A DNA stretch of 64,000 nucleotides. Origin: Thioclava arctica. Lineage in GTDB: Bacteria > Pseudomonadota > Alphaproteobacteria > Rhodobacterales > Rhodobacteraceae. The stretch spans positions 124,001 through 188,000 of the forward strand of contig NZ_JBFRYC010000004.1 of assembly GCF_040892615.1 (NCBI RefSeq), written 5' to 3'. The translations under genes were made by a program, and so were the position numbers. Numbering within the stretch: the first letter of the stretch is position 1; each line of letters opens with the position of its first letter. Positions 51,464 to 60,275 of the stretch are shown here, piece by piece. The notes below the pieces were generated by a model. The model was not told where the DNA came from, did not search any database, and saw only the letters and a list, made by a program, of their open reading frames with translations.

Positions 51464-52303
51464 ATGCATCAACTCGAGGCCGATGCGCTGACGTCGCCGC
51501 GCGCGCCGTCGTTTATTGTGACGCTCTATGGCGATATCGTCGCGCCGCGAGGCGGTGTGCTTTGGATCGGGACGTTGATCGAATGCTGCGCGGCGCATGG
51601 TCTGAGCGAGGGGCTGGTGCGCACGGCCGTTTCCCGGCTTGTCAGCTCTGGGCGTCTTGAGGGCGAGCGCATCGGGCGAAAAAGCTATTACCGCCTTACT
51701 GACATGGCCGAGGAGGAATTCGAGGCGGCTGCGCGGGTTCTCTATGCGCCGCCGCCGCAGCCGACAGGGTGGCTTGTGACCCTAAGCGAGGCTGAGACTG
51801 TCTCGACGGATTGGCTGCCAATTGGGCCCAAGGCCTTCATCGCGCCGCGTCGCAATGATGTCCTGCGCCCTAATGCTGCGGTGTTATCTTGCGATACGGT
51901 TGCAGGGATAGGGGCGCTGCGGGACTTTGCGGCCCAAGCTTGGCCTTTGGCCGAGGTGGGCGCGAAATATGACGCGTTTCTCTCGGTGTTTGAGCCGATC
52001 TTGGCGCATGTGTGGGAGGCTGGCGCGCCGCCGGGGCCAGAGGCGCTCGCGCTTCGGCTGCAACTCGTTCATGCCTATCGTCATGCGGCTCTTGTCGATC
52101 CGCGCCTGCCTGAGGCGGCTTTGCCCGAAGGTTGGCCGGGGGGGCGGGCGCGCGCGCTTTTCGTGCGCGGATATCTGGCACTGACCCACGCGGCCGACCA
52201 GCATATCGGTTTGACGTTCCACGATTCGCGCGGGCGGTTGGCGACGGCGACGGCAGCCACAGAGCTTCGGGAAGATCGTCTGCGCCGAGAGTGTCTGGCT
52301 TAA
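51464..52303 (+). CDS. paaX: PaaX family transcriptional regulator of phenylacetate catabolism
   Basis: A 279-residue regulator with an N-terminal winged helix (about 14-78, SFIVTLYGDIVAPRGG to GRKSYYRLTD) and the PaaX C-terminal region with the RLQLVHAYRHAALVDPRLPEAALP segment (about 197-220). In E. coli PaaX represses paa genes until phenylacetyl-CoA binds. Here it is directly upstream of, and co-oriented with, the paa operon. The island also encodes a TetR-type regulator, so control may be dual. Confidence 0.92.
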   Translation: MHQLEADALTSPRAPSFIVTLYGDIVAPRGGVLWIGTLIECCAAHGLSEGLVRTAVSRLVSSGRLEGERIGRKSYYRLTDMAEEEFEAAARVLYAPPPQPTGWLVTLSEAETVSTDWLPIGPKAFIAPRRNDVLRPNAAVLSCDTVAGIGALRDFAAQAWPLAEVGAKYDAFLSVFEPILAHVWEAGAPPGPEALALRLQLVHAYRHAALVDPRLPEAALPEGWPGGRARALFVRGYLALTHAADQHIGLTFHDSRGRLATATAATELREDRLRRECLA

Positions 52304-52368
52304 GCTGCTGACTTTCCGAGACATATTTCGCCCCACAGAAACGTATTACGGATTTTCGAAGGTTTCTC

Positions 52369-52415
52369 TTTTCATGTGATATGATTCTTCCTATATTGGT
52401 GACCGAACGGTCGGT
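52369..52415 (+). promoter_or_regulatory. Promoter and operator of the paa catabolic operon
   Basis: TTTTCA (52369-52374) and TATATT (52392-52397) are spaced 17 bases apart as -35 and -10. The palindromic ACCGAACGGTCGGT follows at 52402-52415, over the predicted start of transcription, where a repressor would block initiation. A TATGATTC at 52380-52387 resembles a PaaX half-site. Two related TetR-like sites occur at 60952 and 63619. Confidence 0.6.
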
Positions 52416-52451
52416 TTATTCTGTTCACGCTAAGGAATAGGGGAGGATTCT

Positions 52452-53657
52452 ATGAGCGAGGCCTTTATTTGTGACGCCATTCGCACGCCAATCGGGCGCT
52501 ATGGTGGCGCTTTGTCGAGCGTGCGTGCCGATGATCTGGCCGCGATTCCGCTGCGGGCCTTGCAAGAGCGAAACCCCGGCGTCGACTGGACGCAGGTTGA
52601 TGACGTGATCATGGGCTGCGCCAATCAGGCCGGCGAAGACAACCGCAATGTCGCGCGCATGGCCACGTTGCTGGCAGGGCTGCCGGTCGAAGTTCCCGGA
52701 ACGACGGTGAACCGGCTGTGCGGCTCGGGTATGGATGCGATTGGTCTTGCCGCGCGCACTGTGCGGGCGGGTGACGGGGATCTGATGCTGGCAGGCGGTG
52801 TCGAGAGCATGAGCCGCGCGCCCTTCGTCGTGGCCAAGGCCGAGACGGCGTTCTCACGCAATGGCGAAATGTATGACACGACGATCGGGTGGCGCTTTGC
52901 GAACCCGAAGATGGACGCCGCATATGGCACCCACACGATGCCGCAAACCGCAGATAACGTCGCCGCCGATTACAATATCAGCCGTGAGGATCAGGACCGT
53001 TTCGCCGCCGAAAGCCAGCGCCGCTGGGAGGTTGCGCAGACGGCCGGGATTTTCGCAGAAGAAATCGTGCCGGTGACCATTCCCCAACGCAAAGGCGAGC
53101 CGAAAATCGTCAATACCGATGAGCATCCGCGCCCCGGTACAACGGCAGAGCTGTTGGCCAAGCTGCGTGGCGTGAACGGCGCGGATCTGACGGTGACGGC
53201 GGGCAATGCCTCGGGTGTCAATGATGGCGCGGCGGGCGCGATTGTCGCCTCGGAGGCAGCGGCGAAACGCCATGGGCTGACGCCGAGAGCGCGGGTCGTG
53301 GCGATGGCTGCGGCCGGTGTGCCGCCCCGGATCATGGGCGTCGGTCCGGTGCCTGCGGCACGTCGGGCGCTGGCGCGCGCAGGGCTGAGCCTTGAGCAGA
53401 TGGATGTGATCGAGCTGAACGAGGCGTTCGCGGCGCAATCTTTGGCGGTGCTGCGCGAATTGGGTCTGCCCGATGACGCCCCCTTTGTGAACGCGAATGG
53501 CGGGGCCATCGCGATGGGGCATCCTTTGGGAATGTCGGGCGCGCGGCTGGTGCTGCACGCAAGCAATCAACTTCACCGCACGGGTGGGCGCTATGCGCTG
53601 TGCACGATGTGCGTTGGGGTCGGGCAGGGGATCGCCATGATCCTCGAACGGGTCTGA
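52452..53657 (+). CDS. pcaF: 3-oxoadipyl-CoA thiolase
   Basis: A 401-residue thiolase that cleaves 3-oxoadipyl-CoA to succinyl-CoA and acetyl-CoA, the last step of phenylacetate and beta-ketoadipate catabolism. The catalytic Cys90 is in RLCGSGMDAIG, the His in NGGAIAMGHPLGMSGAR and the second Cys in CTMCVGVGQG. As the first gene of the operon, before paaA, it most likely serves the PaaJ role. Closely related acetyl-CoA acetyltransferases are the alternative. Confidence 0.92.
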   Translation: MSEAFICDAIRTPIGRYGGALSSVRADDLAAIPLRALQERNPGVDWTQVDDVIMGCANQAGEDNRNVARMATLLAGLPVEVPGTTVNRLCGSGMDAIGLAARTVRAGDGDLMLAGGVESMSRAPFVVAKAETAFSRNGEMYDTTIGWRFANPKMDAAYGTHTMPQTADNVAADYNISREDQDRFAAESQRRWEVAQTAGIFAEEIVPVTIPQRKGEPKIVNTDEHPRPGTTAELLAKLRGVNGADLTVTAGNASGVNDGAAGAIVASEAAAKRHGLTPRARVVAMAAAGVPPRIMGVGPVPAARRALARAGLSLEQMDVIELNEAFAAQSLAVLRELGLPDDAPFVNANGGAIAMGHPLGMSGARLVLHASNQLHRTGGRYALCTMCVGVGQGIAMILERV

Positions 53658-53671
53658 AGGGAGATCGGAAC

Positions 53672-54664
53672 ATGTATGCTCAAATGGTCAAATCCACTGG
53701 TGACGCCGTCAAATCGCGCGAAGAAATGAGCGATGACGAACGCCATTTCCAAGACAAGGTCGATGCCAATATCAAGGTCGAGCCGCGCGACTGGATGCCC
53801 GATGATTATCGCAAGACGCTGATCCGCCAGATCGGTCAGCACGCGCATTCCGAAATCGTGGGCCAGCTTCCCGAGGGCAACTGGATCACCCGCGCTCCGA
53901 CGCTGGAGCGCAAGGCGATCTTGCTCGCGAAGGTTCAAGATGAGGCCGGGCACGGTCTGTATCTGTATTGCGCCGCTGAAACGCTGGGGGTCACGCGCGA
54001 CGATCTGACCGAAAAGCTGCTGTCGGGACGGATGAAATATTCCTCGATCTTCAACTATCCGACCCTGACTTGGGCGGATATGGGCGCTGTGGGCTGGCTG
54101 GTCGATGGCGCGGCGATCATGAACCAGGTGCCGTTGCAGCGCACCTCTTACGGGCCCTATTCGCGCGCGATGGTGCGGATTTGCAAGGAAGAGAGTTTCC
54201 ATCAGCGGCAGGGCTACGCGATCATGATGAAGATGGCGCAAGGCTCTGCGGCGCAGCGCAAGATGGCGCAAGATGCGCTTAACCGCATGTGGTATCCGTC
54301 TTTGATGATGTTCGGCCCCTCGGATAAGGACAGCGTGCATTCCGCGCAGTCGATGGCCTGGAAGATCAAGATCAACACCAATGACGAGCTGCGCCAGAAA
54401 TTCGTCAATGAGACGGTGCCGCAGGCGGAATATCTTGGGCTTACGATTCCCGATGAGAACCTGAAATTCAACGAAGAGACGGGCAATTACGACTTTTCGC
54501 AGCCCGACTGGGACGAGTTCTTCGAGGTTCTCAAAGGCAACGGCCCCTGCAACACCGATCGTCTGAATGCGCGCCGTAAGGCGTGGGACGATGGCGCATG
54601 GGTGCGTGAAGGGCTTCTGGCGCATGCCGAGAAGCGGGCAGCAGCCAAAGTCGCAGCGGAATAA
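53672..54664 (+). CDS. paaA: Phenylacetyl-CoA epoxidase catalytic subunit PaaA
   Basis: PaaA is the diiron oxygenase subunit that converts phenylacetyl-CoA to the ring-1,2-epoxide, in complex with PaaB, PaaC and reductase PaaE. The 330-residue protein has both iron motifs: E91-x-x-H94 (DEAGHGLYLYC) and E174-x-x-H177 (KEESFHQRQGY), plus a likely Glu61. The start at 53672 follows AAGGGAGA, 14 bases after the thiolase stop. Confidence 0.97.
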   Translation: MYAQMVKSTGDAVKSREEMSDDERHFQDKVDANIKVEPRDWMPDDYRKTLIRQIGQHAHSEIVGQLPEGNWITRAPTLERKAILLAKVQDEAGHGLYLYCAAETLGVTRDDLTEKLLSGRMKYSSIFNYPTLTWADMGAVGWLVDGAAIMNQVPLQRTSYGPYSRAMVRICKEESFHQRQGYAIMMKMAQGSAAQRKMAQDALNRMWYPSLMMFGPSDKDSVHSAQSMAWKIKINTNDELRQKFVNETVPQAEYLGLTIPDENLKFNEETGNYDFSQPDWDEFFEVLKGNGPCNTDRLNARRKAWDDGAWVREGLLAHAEKRAAAKVAAE

Positions 54665-54686
54665 TTGCGTTTCGGAGGAGGAAAAC

Positions 54687-54971
54687 ATGAAAAAGGAATG
54701 GCCGCTTTGGGAAGTGTTCATCCGTGGTCAGCACGGTTTGAACCACCGTCATGTCGGGTCGCTGCACGCACCCGATGCGGAAACTGCAATCCTCAACGCG
54801 CGCGATGTTTACACGCGGCGCAATGAGGGGCTGTCGATCTGGGTTGTCGAGGCCCGCCATATCTCGGCCTCGGCACCGGGCGATAAGGGCCCGCTTTTTG
54901 AGCCTTCGGAAAGCAAGGTTTATCGTCACCCGACCTTTTACGACATCCCCAAAGACGTGGGGCATATGTGA
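54687..54971 (+). CDS. paaB: Phenylacetyl-CoA epoxidase subunit PaaB
   Basis: A 94-residue small subunit that bridges PaaA-PaaC heterodimers. It starts EWPLWEVFIRGQHGLNHRHVGSLHAPD, the usual PaaB opening, and contains NARDVYTRRNEGLSIWVV. A strong GGAGGAGG precedes the ATG, and the stop overlaps the paaC start (TGATG). Confidence 0.96.
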   Translation: MKKEWPLWEVFIRGQHGLNHRHVGSLHAPDAETAILNARDVYTRRNEGLSIWVVEARHISASAPGDKGPLFEPSESKVYRHPTFYDIPKDVGHM

Positions 54972-55738
54972 TGGCACAGGTCGATCAAAAGGCCCTGCTG
55001 GAATTCGTACTGCGTCAGGGCGACAACACGTTGGTCCTTGGCCATCGGGTGTCTGAATGGTGCGGTCACGCGCCTGTTCTCGAAGAGGATATCGCGCTAG
55101 CCAATACGGCGCTTGATCTGATCGGGCAGACGCAGATGTGGCTTGGTCTCGCCGCCGAGATCGAGGGCGAAGGCCGTACGGCAGACGACATGGCGTTTCT
55201 GCGCGATGCGTGGGATTTCCGCAATCTGCTGCTGGTAGAACTGCCCAATGGCGATTTCGGCCGCACGATTTTGCGTCAGTTCCTGTTTGACGCTTTCAGC
55301 GCGATCTATTTGCCGCTTTTGACCAAAAGCGCAGACCCGCGCGTTGCGGAAATCGCGGCCAAGGCCACCAAGGAAGTCGCCTATCATCTTGAAAGATCGG
55401 CGCAAACTGTTGTTGGTCTGGGCGATGGCTCTGAGGAAAGTCATGCGCGCATGCAAGAGGCGCTGGATTATCTGTGGCCCTATGTTGGCGAGATGTTTGC
55501 CAGCGATGGCGTCGATCAGGCCATGGCCGAGGCCGGTATTGGCCCCGACCCGGCGGGCTTGCGCGCGGAATATGACGCGTTGATTGGCCGCGTTCTAAGC
55601 GAGGCGACACTGCGCATTCCCGAAGACAGTTTCGCCCATAAGGGCGGGCGCAACGGCTATATGCATACTGAACATTTGGGTCATCTATTGACGCAGTTGC
55701 AGTGGTTGCAGCGCGCCTATCCCGGCTGTGAGTGGTAA
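54971..55738 (+). CDS. paaC: Phenylacetyl-CoA epoxidase structural subunit PaaC
   Basis: A 255-residue ferritin-fold subunit of the epoxidase. It contains the RLGDNTLVLGHR-type opening (VLRQGDNTLVLGHRVSEW), LDLIGQTQMWLGLA, and the KEVAYHLERSAQTVVGLGDG helix. In known complexes PaaC pairs with PaaA but lacks a working iron site. The ATG at 54971 overlaps the paaB stop by one base. Confidence 0.96.
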   Translation: MAQVDQKALLEFVLRQGDNTLVLGHRVSEWCGHAPVLEEDIALANTALDLIGQTQMWLGLAAEIEGEGRTADDMAFLRDAWDFRNLLLVELPNGDFGRTILRQFLFDAFSAIYLPLLTKSADPRVAEIAAKATKEVAYHLERSAQTVVGLGDGSEESHARMQEALDYLWPYVGEMFASDGVDQAMAEAGIGPDPAGLRAEYDALIGRVLSEATLRIPEDSFAHKGGRNGYMHTEHLGHLLTQLQWLQRAYPGCEW

Positions 55739-55741
55739 GCG

Positions 55742-56257
55742 ATGTCGCGCCCCAGTGTAGAGCAGATCTGGGAATGGCTTGATGGCGTTCCCGACCCCGA
55801 AATTCCCGTGATCTCGGTTGTCGATCTTGGGATCGTGCGGGATGTGGAATGGCAGGGCGATACGCTGGCCGTGAAAATCACGCCGACTTATTCGGGGTGC
55901 CCGGCAACCAGCGTGATCTCGTTTGATGTCGAGGCCGCCTTGCGTGCGCATGGGATCGACAAGATCGAGATTCAGCGCCAGCTTAGCCCGGCATGGACGA
56001 CAGATTGGCTAACCGAGTCCGGGCGCGAAAAGCTGCGCGCATTCGGTATCGCTCCGCCCATCGATGGCACGGCTGCCGATGGCGTGTTGGCCGGGCGGAT
56101 TTCAAAGTTGAGCGGTGAGGGCAATCTCAGCGTTGCCTGCCCACGCTGCGGATCGACCAATACGGAAAAAGTGAGTCAATTCGGCTCTACCCCCTGCAAG
56201 GCGTCCTACAGATGCAAGGATTGCCTCGAGCCGTTCGACTATTTCAAGTGCATCTGA
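55742..56257 (+). CDS. paaD: Phenylacetate degradation protein PaaD (MIP18-like)
   Basis: A 171-residue protein with an N-terminal MIP18/DUF59 domain (VPDPEIPVISVVDLGIVRDV and TPTYSGCPATSVI) and a C-terminal four-Cys zinc site (CPRCGSTNTEK and C-KDC, about 138-166). It is required for epoxidase activity in vivo, probably for iron-sulfur cluster assembly on PaaE. It lies 3 bases after paaC. Confidence 0.95.
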   Translation: MSRPSVEQIWEWLDGVPDPEIPVISVVDLGIVRDVEWQGDTLAVKITPTYSGCPATSVISFDVEAALRAHGIDKIEIQRQLSPAWTTDWLTESGREKLRAFGIAPPIDGTAADGVLAGRISKLSGEGNLSVACPRCGSTNTEKVSQFGSTPCKASYRCKDCLEPFDYFKCI

Positions 56258-56276
56258 GCCAAAGGAGGAGAGGCTC

Positions 56277-57353
56277 ATGTCCCGTTTCTACCCGCTGGAA
56301 GTGACCGAAATCCGCAAGGAAACGCGCGATGCGGTCGTTGTCACGCTGAAGCCGCAAACGGATGCGGCAGCGCAATTTGATTTCACCCAGGGTCAATATC
56401 TGACCTTTCGCCATGATTTCGACGGTCAAGAACTGCGCCGGTCCTATTCGATCTGTGCTGGCCTTGATGAGGGCTGTCTGAAAGTCGGCATCAAGCGCGT
56501 GGACGGGGGGGCGTTCTCGACTTGGGCGAATGAAACCCTCAAGTCGGGCGACGTGATTGAGGCGATGCCTCCGATGGGCAAGTTCTACACGCAACTGGAC
56601 CCGGCGCAGACCAAAACCTACCTTGGCTTTGCGGGCGGTTCGGGGATCACGCCTTTGCTTTCGATCGTGAAAACCGTGCTTGCGCGGGAACCGCAATCGA
56701 CCTTCACGCTGGTCTATGCCAACCGTCAGGTCAGCTCGATCATGTTCCGCGAAGAGCTGGAAGATCTGAAGAACACTTATCTGGGCCGCTTCTCGTTGAT
56801 CCATATCCTCGAAAGCGAAAGTCAGGATATCGAGCTGTTCACCGGGCGCATCGACGCTGCAAAAATGGAGGCCCTGTTCCGGATGTGGATCGATGCCGAG
56901 ACCGTCGATACCGCGTTTATCTGTGGCCCCGAGCCGATGATGCTGACGATTGCCGAAAGCCTGCGCAAGCACGGTCTGGATGACAGCCAGATCAAGTTTG
57001 AACTGTTCGCGTCCTCGCAGCCGGGTCGTGCGCAGGCGCGTGCCGTTTCGCAAGACAGCGCAAGCACGGCCAATAGCTGTGAAGTGTCGATCACGCTGGA
57101 TGGCGCGACCCGCAGCTTTGCAATGGCCAAGGATGGCACGGCCATTCTGGATGCAGCGCTCGCGCAGAAAATGGATGCGCCCTATGCCTGCAAGGCCGGG
57201 GTCTGTTCGACCTGCCGCGCCAAGGTGCTTGAGGGCGAAGTCGAGATGGACGTCAACCACGCGCTTGAGGATTACGAAGTGCGCGCGGGTTATGTGCTGT
57301 CGTGCCAATGTATCCCGCTCTCGGACAAGGTGGTGCTTAGCTATGACGAATGA
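56277..57353 (+). CDS. paaE: Phenylacetyl-CoA epoxidase reductase PaaE
   Basis: PaaE passes electrons from NADPH to the PaaA diiron site. The 358-residue protein has an FAD domain (RRSYSICAG near residue 58), a NAD(P) domain (GGSGITPLLSIVKTVL near 120 and FICGPEPMM near 215) and a C-terminal plant-type 2Fe-2S domain with Cys305, Cys310, Cys313 and Cys343/345. An AAGGAGGAGAGG precedes the ATG. The stop overlaps the next gene by 11 bases. Confidence 0.96.
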   Translation: MSRFYPLEVTEIRKETRDAVVVTLKPQTDAAAQFDFTQGQYLTFRHDFDGQELRRSYSICAGLDEGCLKVGIKRVDGGAFSTWANETLKSGDVIEAMPPMGKFYTQLDPAQTKTYLGFAGGSGITPLLSIVKTVLAREPQSTFTLVYANRQVSSIMFREELEDLKNTYLGRFSLIHILESESQDIELFTGRIDAAKMEALFRMWIDAETVDTAFICGPEPMMLTIAESLRKHGLDDSQIKFELFASSQPGRAQARAVSQDSASTANSCEVSITLDGATRSFAMAKDGTAILDAALAQKMDAPYACKAGVCSTCRAKVLEGEVEMDVNHALEDYEVRAGYVLSCQCIPLSDKVVLSYDE

Positions 57354-58107
57354 TGCAGAAACGATGTCGGTCGCTGAATACCTCGCGCAGGGCGGCAAGG
57401 TCACGTCGCCTGAAAACGTCTCGCCACGCTATCGGGCCGAGTTGATGCGCATGATGTCCTCCTTTGTCGACAGTGAGTTGGCGGGATCGGCGGGTTTTGC
57501 CAATGCGATCAACTGGGCACCGGGTATCAAGGAACGGATCGCGGCCAGCCGGATTACATTGGAAAAAGCCTCTAATGCGGAAAAAGTGCTGGATCTGATG
57601 GAAGATTTCGGCACCGACAAGGCGCTTTACAATCAAAGCCACGATTGGGCGGCCCGCGGGGCGCGCGAGGATCGAAGCGCCCCGACCCGCCGGGGTGGCG
57701 ACATGCGGTTGTCGGTATTTCACTACCCTCTGTCGGGCTGGGTCGATGCCTGCGTGATGAACGCATTGATGGGCCTTGCGACCTGTGTGCAGATCGAAGA
57801 GATGGTGGGTGTTTCCTACACGCCGTTTGCCGAAGTGATGCGCGAAATCACCCCGATTGAGACGCGCCATATGGAGCTTGGGTTCGAGGGGCTCGAACGG
57901 ATCGCCGCCACCGCCGAGGGAAAGGCCGACATCGCGGCTTCGCTTGCCTATTGGCAGGATCGCGTGGCCGAGACCTTTGGCGTTGCCGCCTCGGAGAGGT
58001 TTGATCGCCTCTCCGCGATGGGGCTGCGCCACGCACCGAATGAAGTGCTTTTGGGGCGCTGGAAGGCACGCAGTGCCGAGGCGCTGGCGGCACTTGGACT
58101 CGCATGA
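57343..58107 (+). CDS. Additional PaaA/PaaC-like ferritin-fold protein (phenylacetate catabolic family)
   Basis: A 254-residue protein whose ATG lies inside the end of paaE, so it is translationally coupled to the epoxidase. The second half is helical and looks like the PaaA/PaaC ferritin fold: a GGDMRLSVFHYPLSGWVDAC segment, then QIEEMVGVSYTPFAEVMREI and an E-x-x-H in PIETRHMELGFEGLE (near residue 183). A second E-x-x-H is not evident, so the iron site is probably incomplete, as in PaaC. It is absent from the E. coli-type operon. It may be an accessory structural subunit or assembly factor; this is inference from position and fold. Confidence 0.75.
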   Translation: MTNDAETMSVAEYLAQGGKVTSPENVSPRYRAELMRMMSSFVDSELAGSAGFANAINWAPGIKERIAASRITLEKASNAEKVLDLMEDFGTDKALYNQSHDWAARGAREDRSAPTRRGGDMRLSVFHYPLSGWVDACVMNALMGLATCVQIEEMVGVSYTPFAEVMREITPIETRHMELGFEGLERIAATAEGKADIAASLAYWQDRVAETFGVAASERFDRLSAMGLRHAPNEVLLGRWKARSAEALAALGLA

Positions 58108-58123
58108 CATGGAAGGACAAGGC

Positions 58124-60187
58124 ATGAAGGATACGGCTGTGAAACCACGCCGTCTGCAAAGCTATCTTGAAGGAGCTTGGCGTGCAGGCACTGGCGAGGG
58201 GCGCCCGGTTTACAATGCCGCGACCGGTCAGATCCACGCGCTGATCGGGACCGAGGGGCTTGATTTCAAGGCAGCACTGGAATGGGGGCGTCGCGTTGGC
58301 GGGCCTGCTCTGCGCAAGCAGACGATCCATGAGCGTGCCTTGATGCTCAAGGCCATTGGTTTGAAACTGATGGAGATGAAAGAGGAGTTCTACCTCGAGA
58401 ATTTCGCCACCGGTGCGACCCGCAAGGATGGCTGGATCGACATTGATGGCGGCATCGGCACGATGCTGACCTTTTCGTCCAAGGCGCGCCTTGAACTGCC
58501 CAATGCGAAACTGATCACCGAAGGCCCCGTCGAGAGGTTGTCGCGCGACGGGTCGTTTGTTGCCCAGCACGTGCTCAGCCCGATGGAAGGCGTCGCGGTT
58601 CATATCAACGCGTTCAATTTCCCGATCTGGGGGATGCTGGAAAAGATCGCGCCGTCGCTGATTGCGGGGATGCCTTGCATCGTCAAACCGGCGTCCCAGA
58701 CCGCCTATCTCACCGAGCTGGTGGTGCGCCGGATGCTGGAAACGGGGCTACTGCCAGAGGGCGCGTTGCAGTTGGTGACGGGCTCGGCCGGGGATCTGCT
58801 GGATCATGTGAGCGAGCAGGACGTTGTGACATTCACCGGCTCTGCGGGCACGGGGCGGATGCTTAAGGCGACGCCGGCCATCGTGCAGAATTCCGTACGC
58901 TTCACGATGGAGGCGGACAGCCTGAACGCCTCCGTTCTTGGGGCAGATGCCGAGCCGGGCACGCCGGAATTCGATCTGTTCGTCAAGGAAGTCGCGCGTG
59001 AAATGACGGTCAAGGCGGGGCAGAAATGCACTGCAATCCGGCGCGCGATCGTTCCAAGCCGTTTCGAAGACGCCGTGATCGAGGCGCTTTCCGCGCGTTT
59101 GGCCAAGACGGCGATTGGTCTGCCCGACGGCGAAGGCGTGCAGATGGGGGCGCTGGTTTCGCGCAAGGATCGCGACGGCGTGCGCGAGAAGATCCGCGAA
59201 ATTGCCGCCGATTGTGAGATCGTTTCGGGCGATCCCGAAAACGTCACGCTTGTGAGCGGTGATGCGGGGCAGGGTGCCTTCATGACACCGGTTCTGATGC
59301 GGGCGCGCGACCCGATGTCGGCGGATGCGGCACATGGTATCGAGGCGTTCGGTCCGGTCGCTACGGTGATGGGCTATCAAGACGCGGATGAGGCGGTGGC
59401 GCTGGCGCGCAAGGGGCGCGGCTCGCTTGTGTCTTCGCTGTTTACCAATGATCGCGATATTGCGCGCGATGTCGTCACGGGGCTTGCCCCCTATCACGGT
59501 CGCGTCCTGATCGGGAATCGCGGCTCGGCCAAGACCTCGACGGGACATGGCTCGCCGCTGGCGCCTTTGGTGCATGGCGGTCCGGGGCGCGCGGGTGGTG
59601 GCGAGGAAATGGGCGGCATTCGTGGCGTCAAACATTTCATGCAGCGCACCGCTATTCAGGGCACGCCCGAGATGCTGTCGGCGGTAACCGGGCAATGGGT
59701 CGACGGGGCGCCTGCGCAATCCGATGGCCATCCGTTCCGCAAATCGCTTGCTGAGCTGCGCATCGGCGATCAGGTCCTCACCAAGTCGCGCGAAGTCACG
59801 CAAGAGGATGTCGAGCATTTCGCCCATTTCACGGGGGACACGTTCTACGCCCATATGAATAGCGACGCGGCCAAGGCCAATCCCTTCTTCGAGGATCGCG
59901 TGGCGCATGGCTATCTGATCGCGTCCTTCGCGGCGGGCCTGTTTGTCGACCCCGAGCCGGGCCCGGTTTTGGCCAATTACGGCGTGGATAACTTGCGCTT
60001 TCTGACACCGGTTTATTTCGGGGACAGCCTGCAGGTGCGTCTGACCTGCAAAGAGATCAACCCGCGCGCCAATGGCGAATACGGCGAGGTGCGCTGGGAT
60101 TGTCGGGTGAGCAACCAGAAAGACGAGGTCGTTGCCCAGTATGATGTGTTGACACTGGTGGCCAAGACATGGCCGCAAGCGGCCTGA
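58124..60187 (+). CDS. paaZ: Bifunctional oxepin-CoA hydrolase / 3-oxo-5,6-dehydrosuberyl-CoA semialdehyde dehydrogenase PaaZ
   Basis: PaaZ opens oxepin-CoA and oxidises the resulting aldehyde. The 687-residue protein fuses an aldehyde dehydrogenase (1-~520) and a MaoC-type R-hydratase (~540-687). The dehydrogenase keeps the catalytic Glu in FTMEADSLNAS and Cys in AGQKCTAIRR. The hydratase keeps the Asp in TGDTFYAHM and the His in EDRVAHGYL. So it should not leak the reactive semialdehyde, unlike PaaZ variants with a dead dehydrogenase in tropone makers. The ATG at 58124 follows GGAAGGA; 58109 is an in-frame alternative. Confidence 0.95.
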   Translation: MKDTAVKPRRLQSYLEGAWRAGTGEGRPVYNAATGQIHALIGTEGLDFKAALEWGRRVGGPALRKQTIHERALMLKAIGLKLMEMKEEFYLENFATGATRKDGWIDIDGGIGTMLTFSSKARLELPNAKLITEGPVERLSRDGSFVAQHVLSPMEGVAVHINAFNFPIWGMLEKIAPSLIAGMPCIVKPASQTAYLTELVVRRMLETGLLPEGALQLVTGSAGDLLDHVSEQDVVTFTGSAGTGRMLKATPAIVQNSVRFTMEADSLNASVLGADAEPGTPEFDLFVKEVAREMTVKAGQKCTAIRRAIVPSRFEDAVIEALSARLAKTAIGLPDGEGVQMGALVSRKDRDGVREKIREIAADCEIVSGDPENVTLVSGDAGQGAFMTPVLMRARDPMSADAAHGIEAFGPVATVMGYQDADEAVALARKGRGSLVSSLFTNDRDIARDVVTGLAPYHGRVLIGNRGSAKTSTGHGSPLAPLVHGGPGRAGGGEEMGGIRGVKHFMQRTAIQGTPEMLSAVTGQWVDGAPAQSDGHPFRKSLAELRIGDQVLTKSREVTQEDVEHFAHFTGDTFYAHMNSDAAKANPFFEDRVAHGYLIASFAAGLFVDPEPGPVLANYGVDNLRFLTPVYFGDSLQVRLTCKEINPRANGEYGEVRWDCRVSNQKDEVVAQYDVLTLVAKTWPQAA

Positions 60188-60205
60188 TCTACGAAGACGC
60201 GACAT

Positions 60206-60236
60206 GAAAAAAGGGCCCGGGGAAATCTTCGGGCCC
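60206..60236 (-). terminator. Terminator between convergent paaZ and paaR
   Basis: The stem GGGCCCG (60213-60219) with CGGGCCC (60230-60236) has six A residues on its left, which become a T-tract for leftward transcription from paaR. The right side lacks T residues, so it is strongest for the minus strand but may also stop paaZ transcripts. Confidence 0.7.
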
Positions 60237-60275
60237 TGATACTAACTTGTGTTGATTAGTGCCAAAAACACGGCT

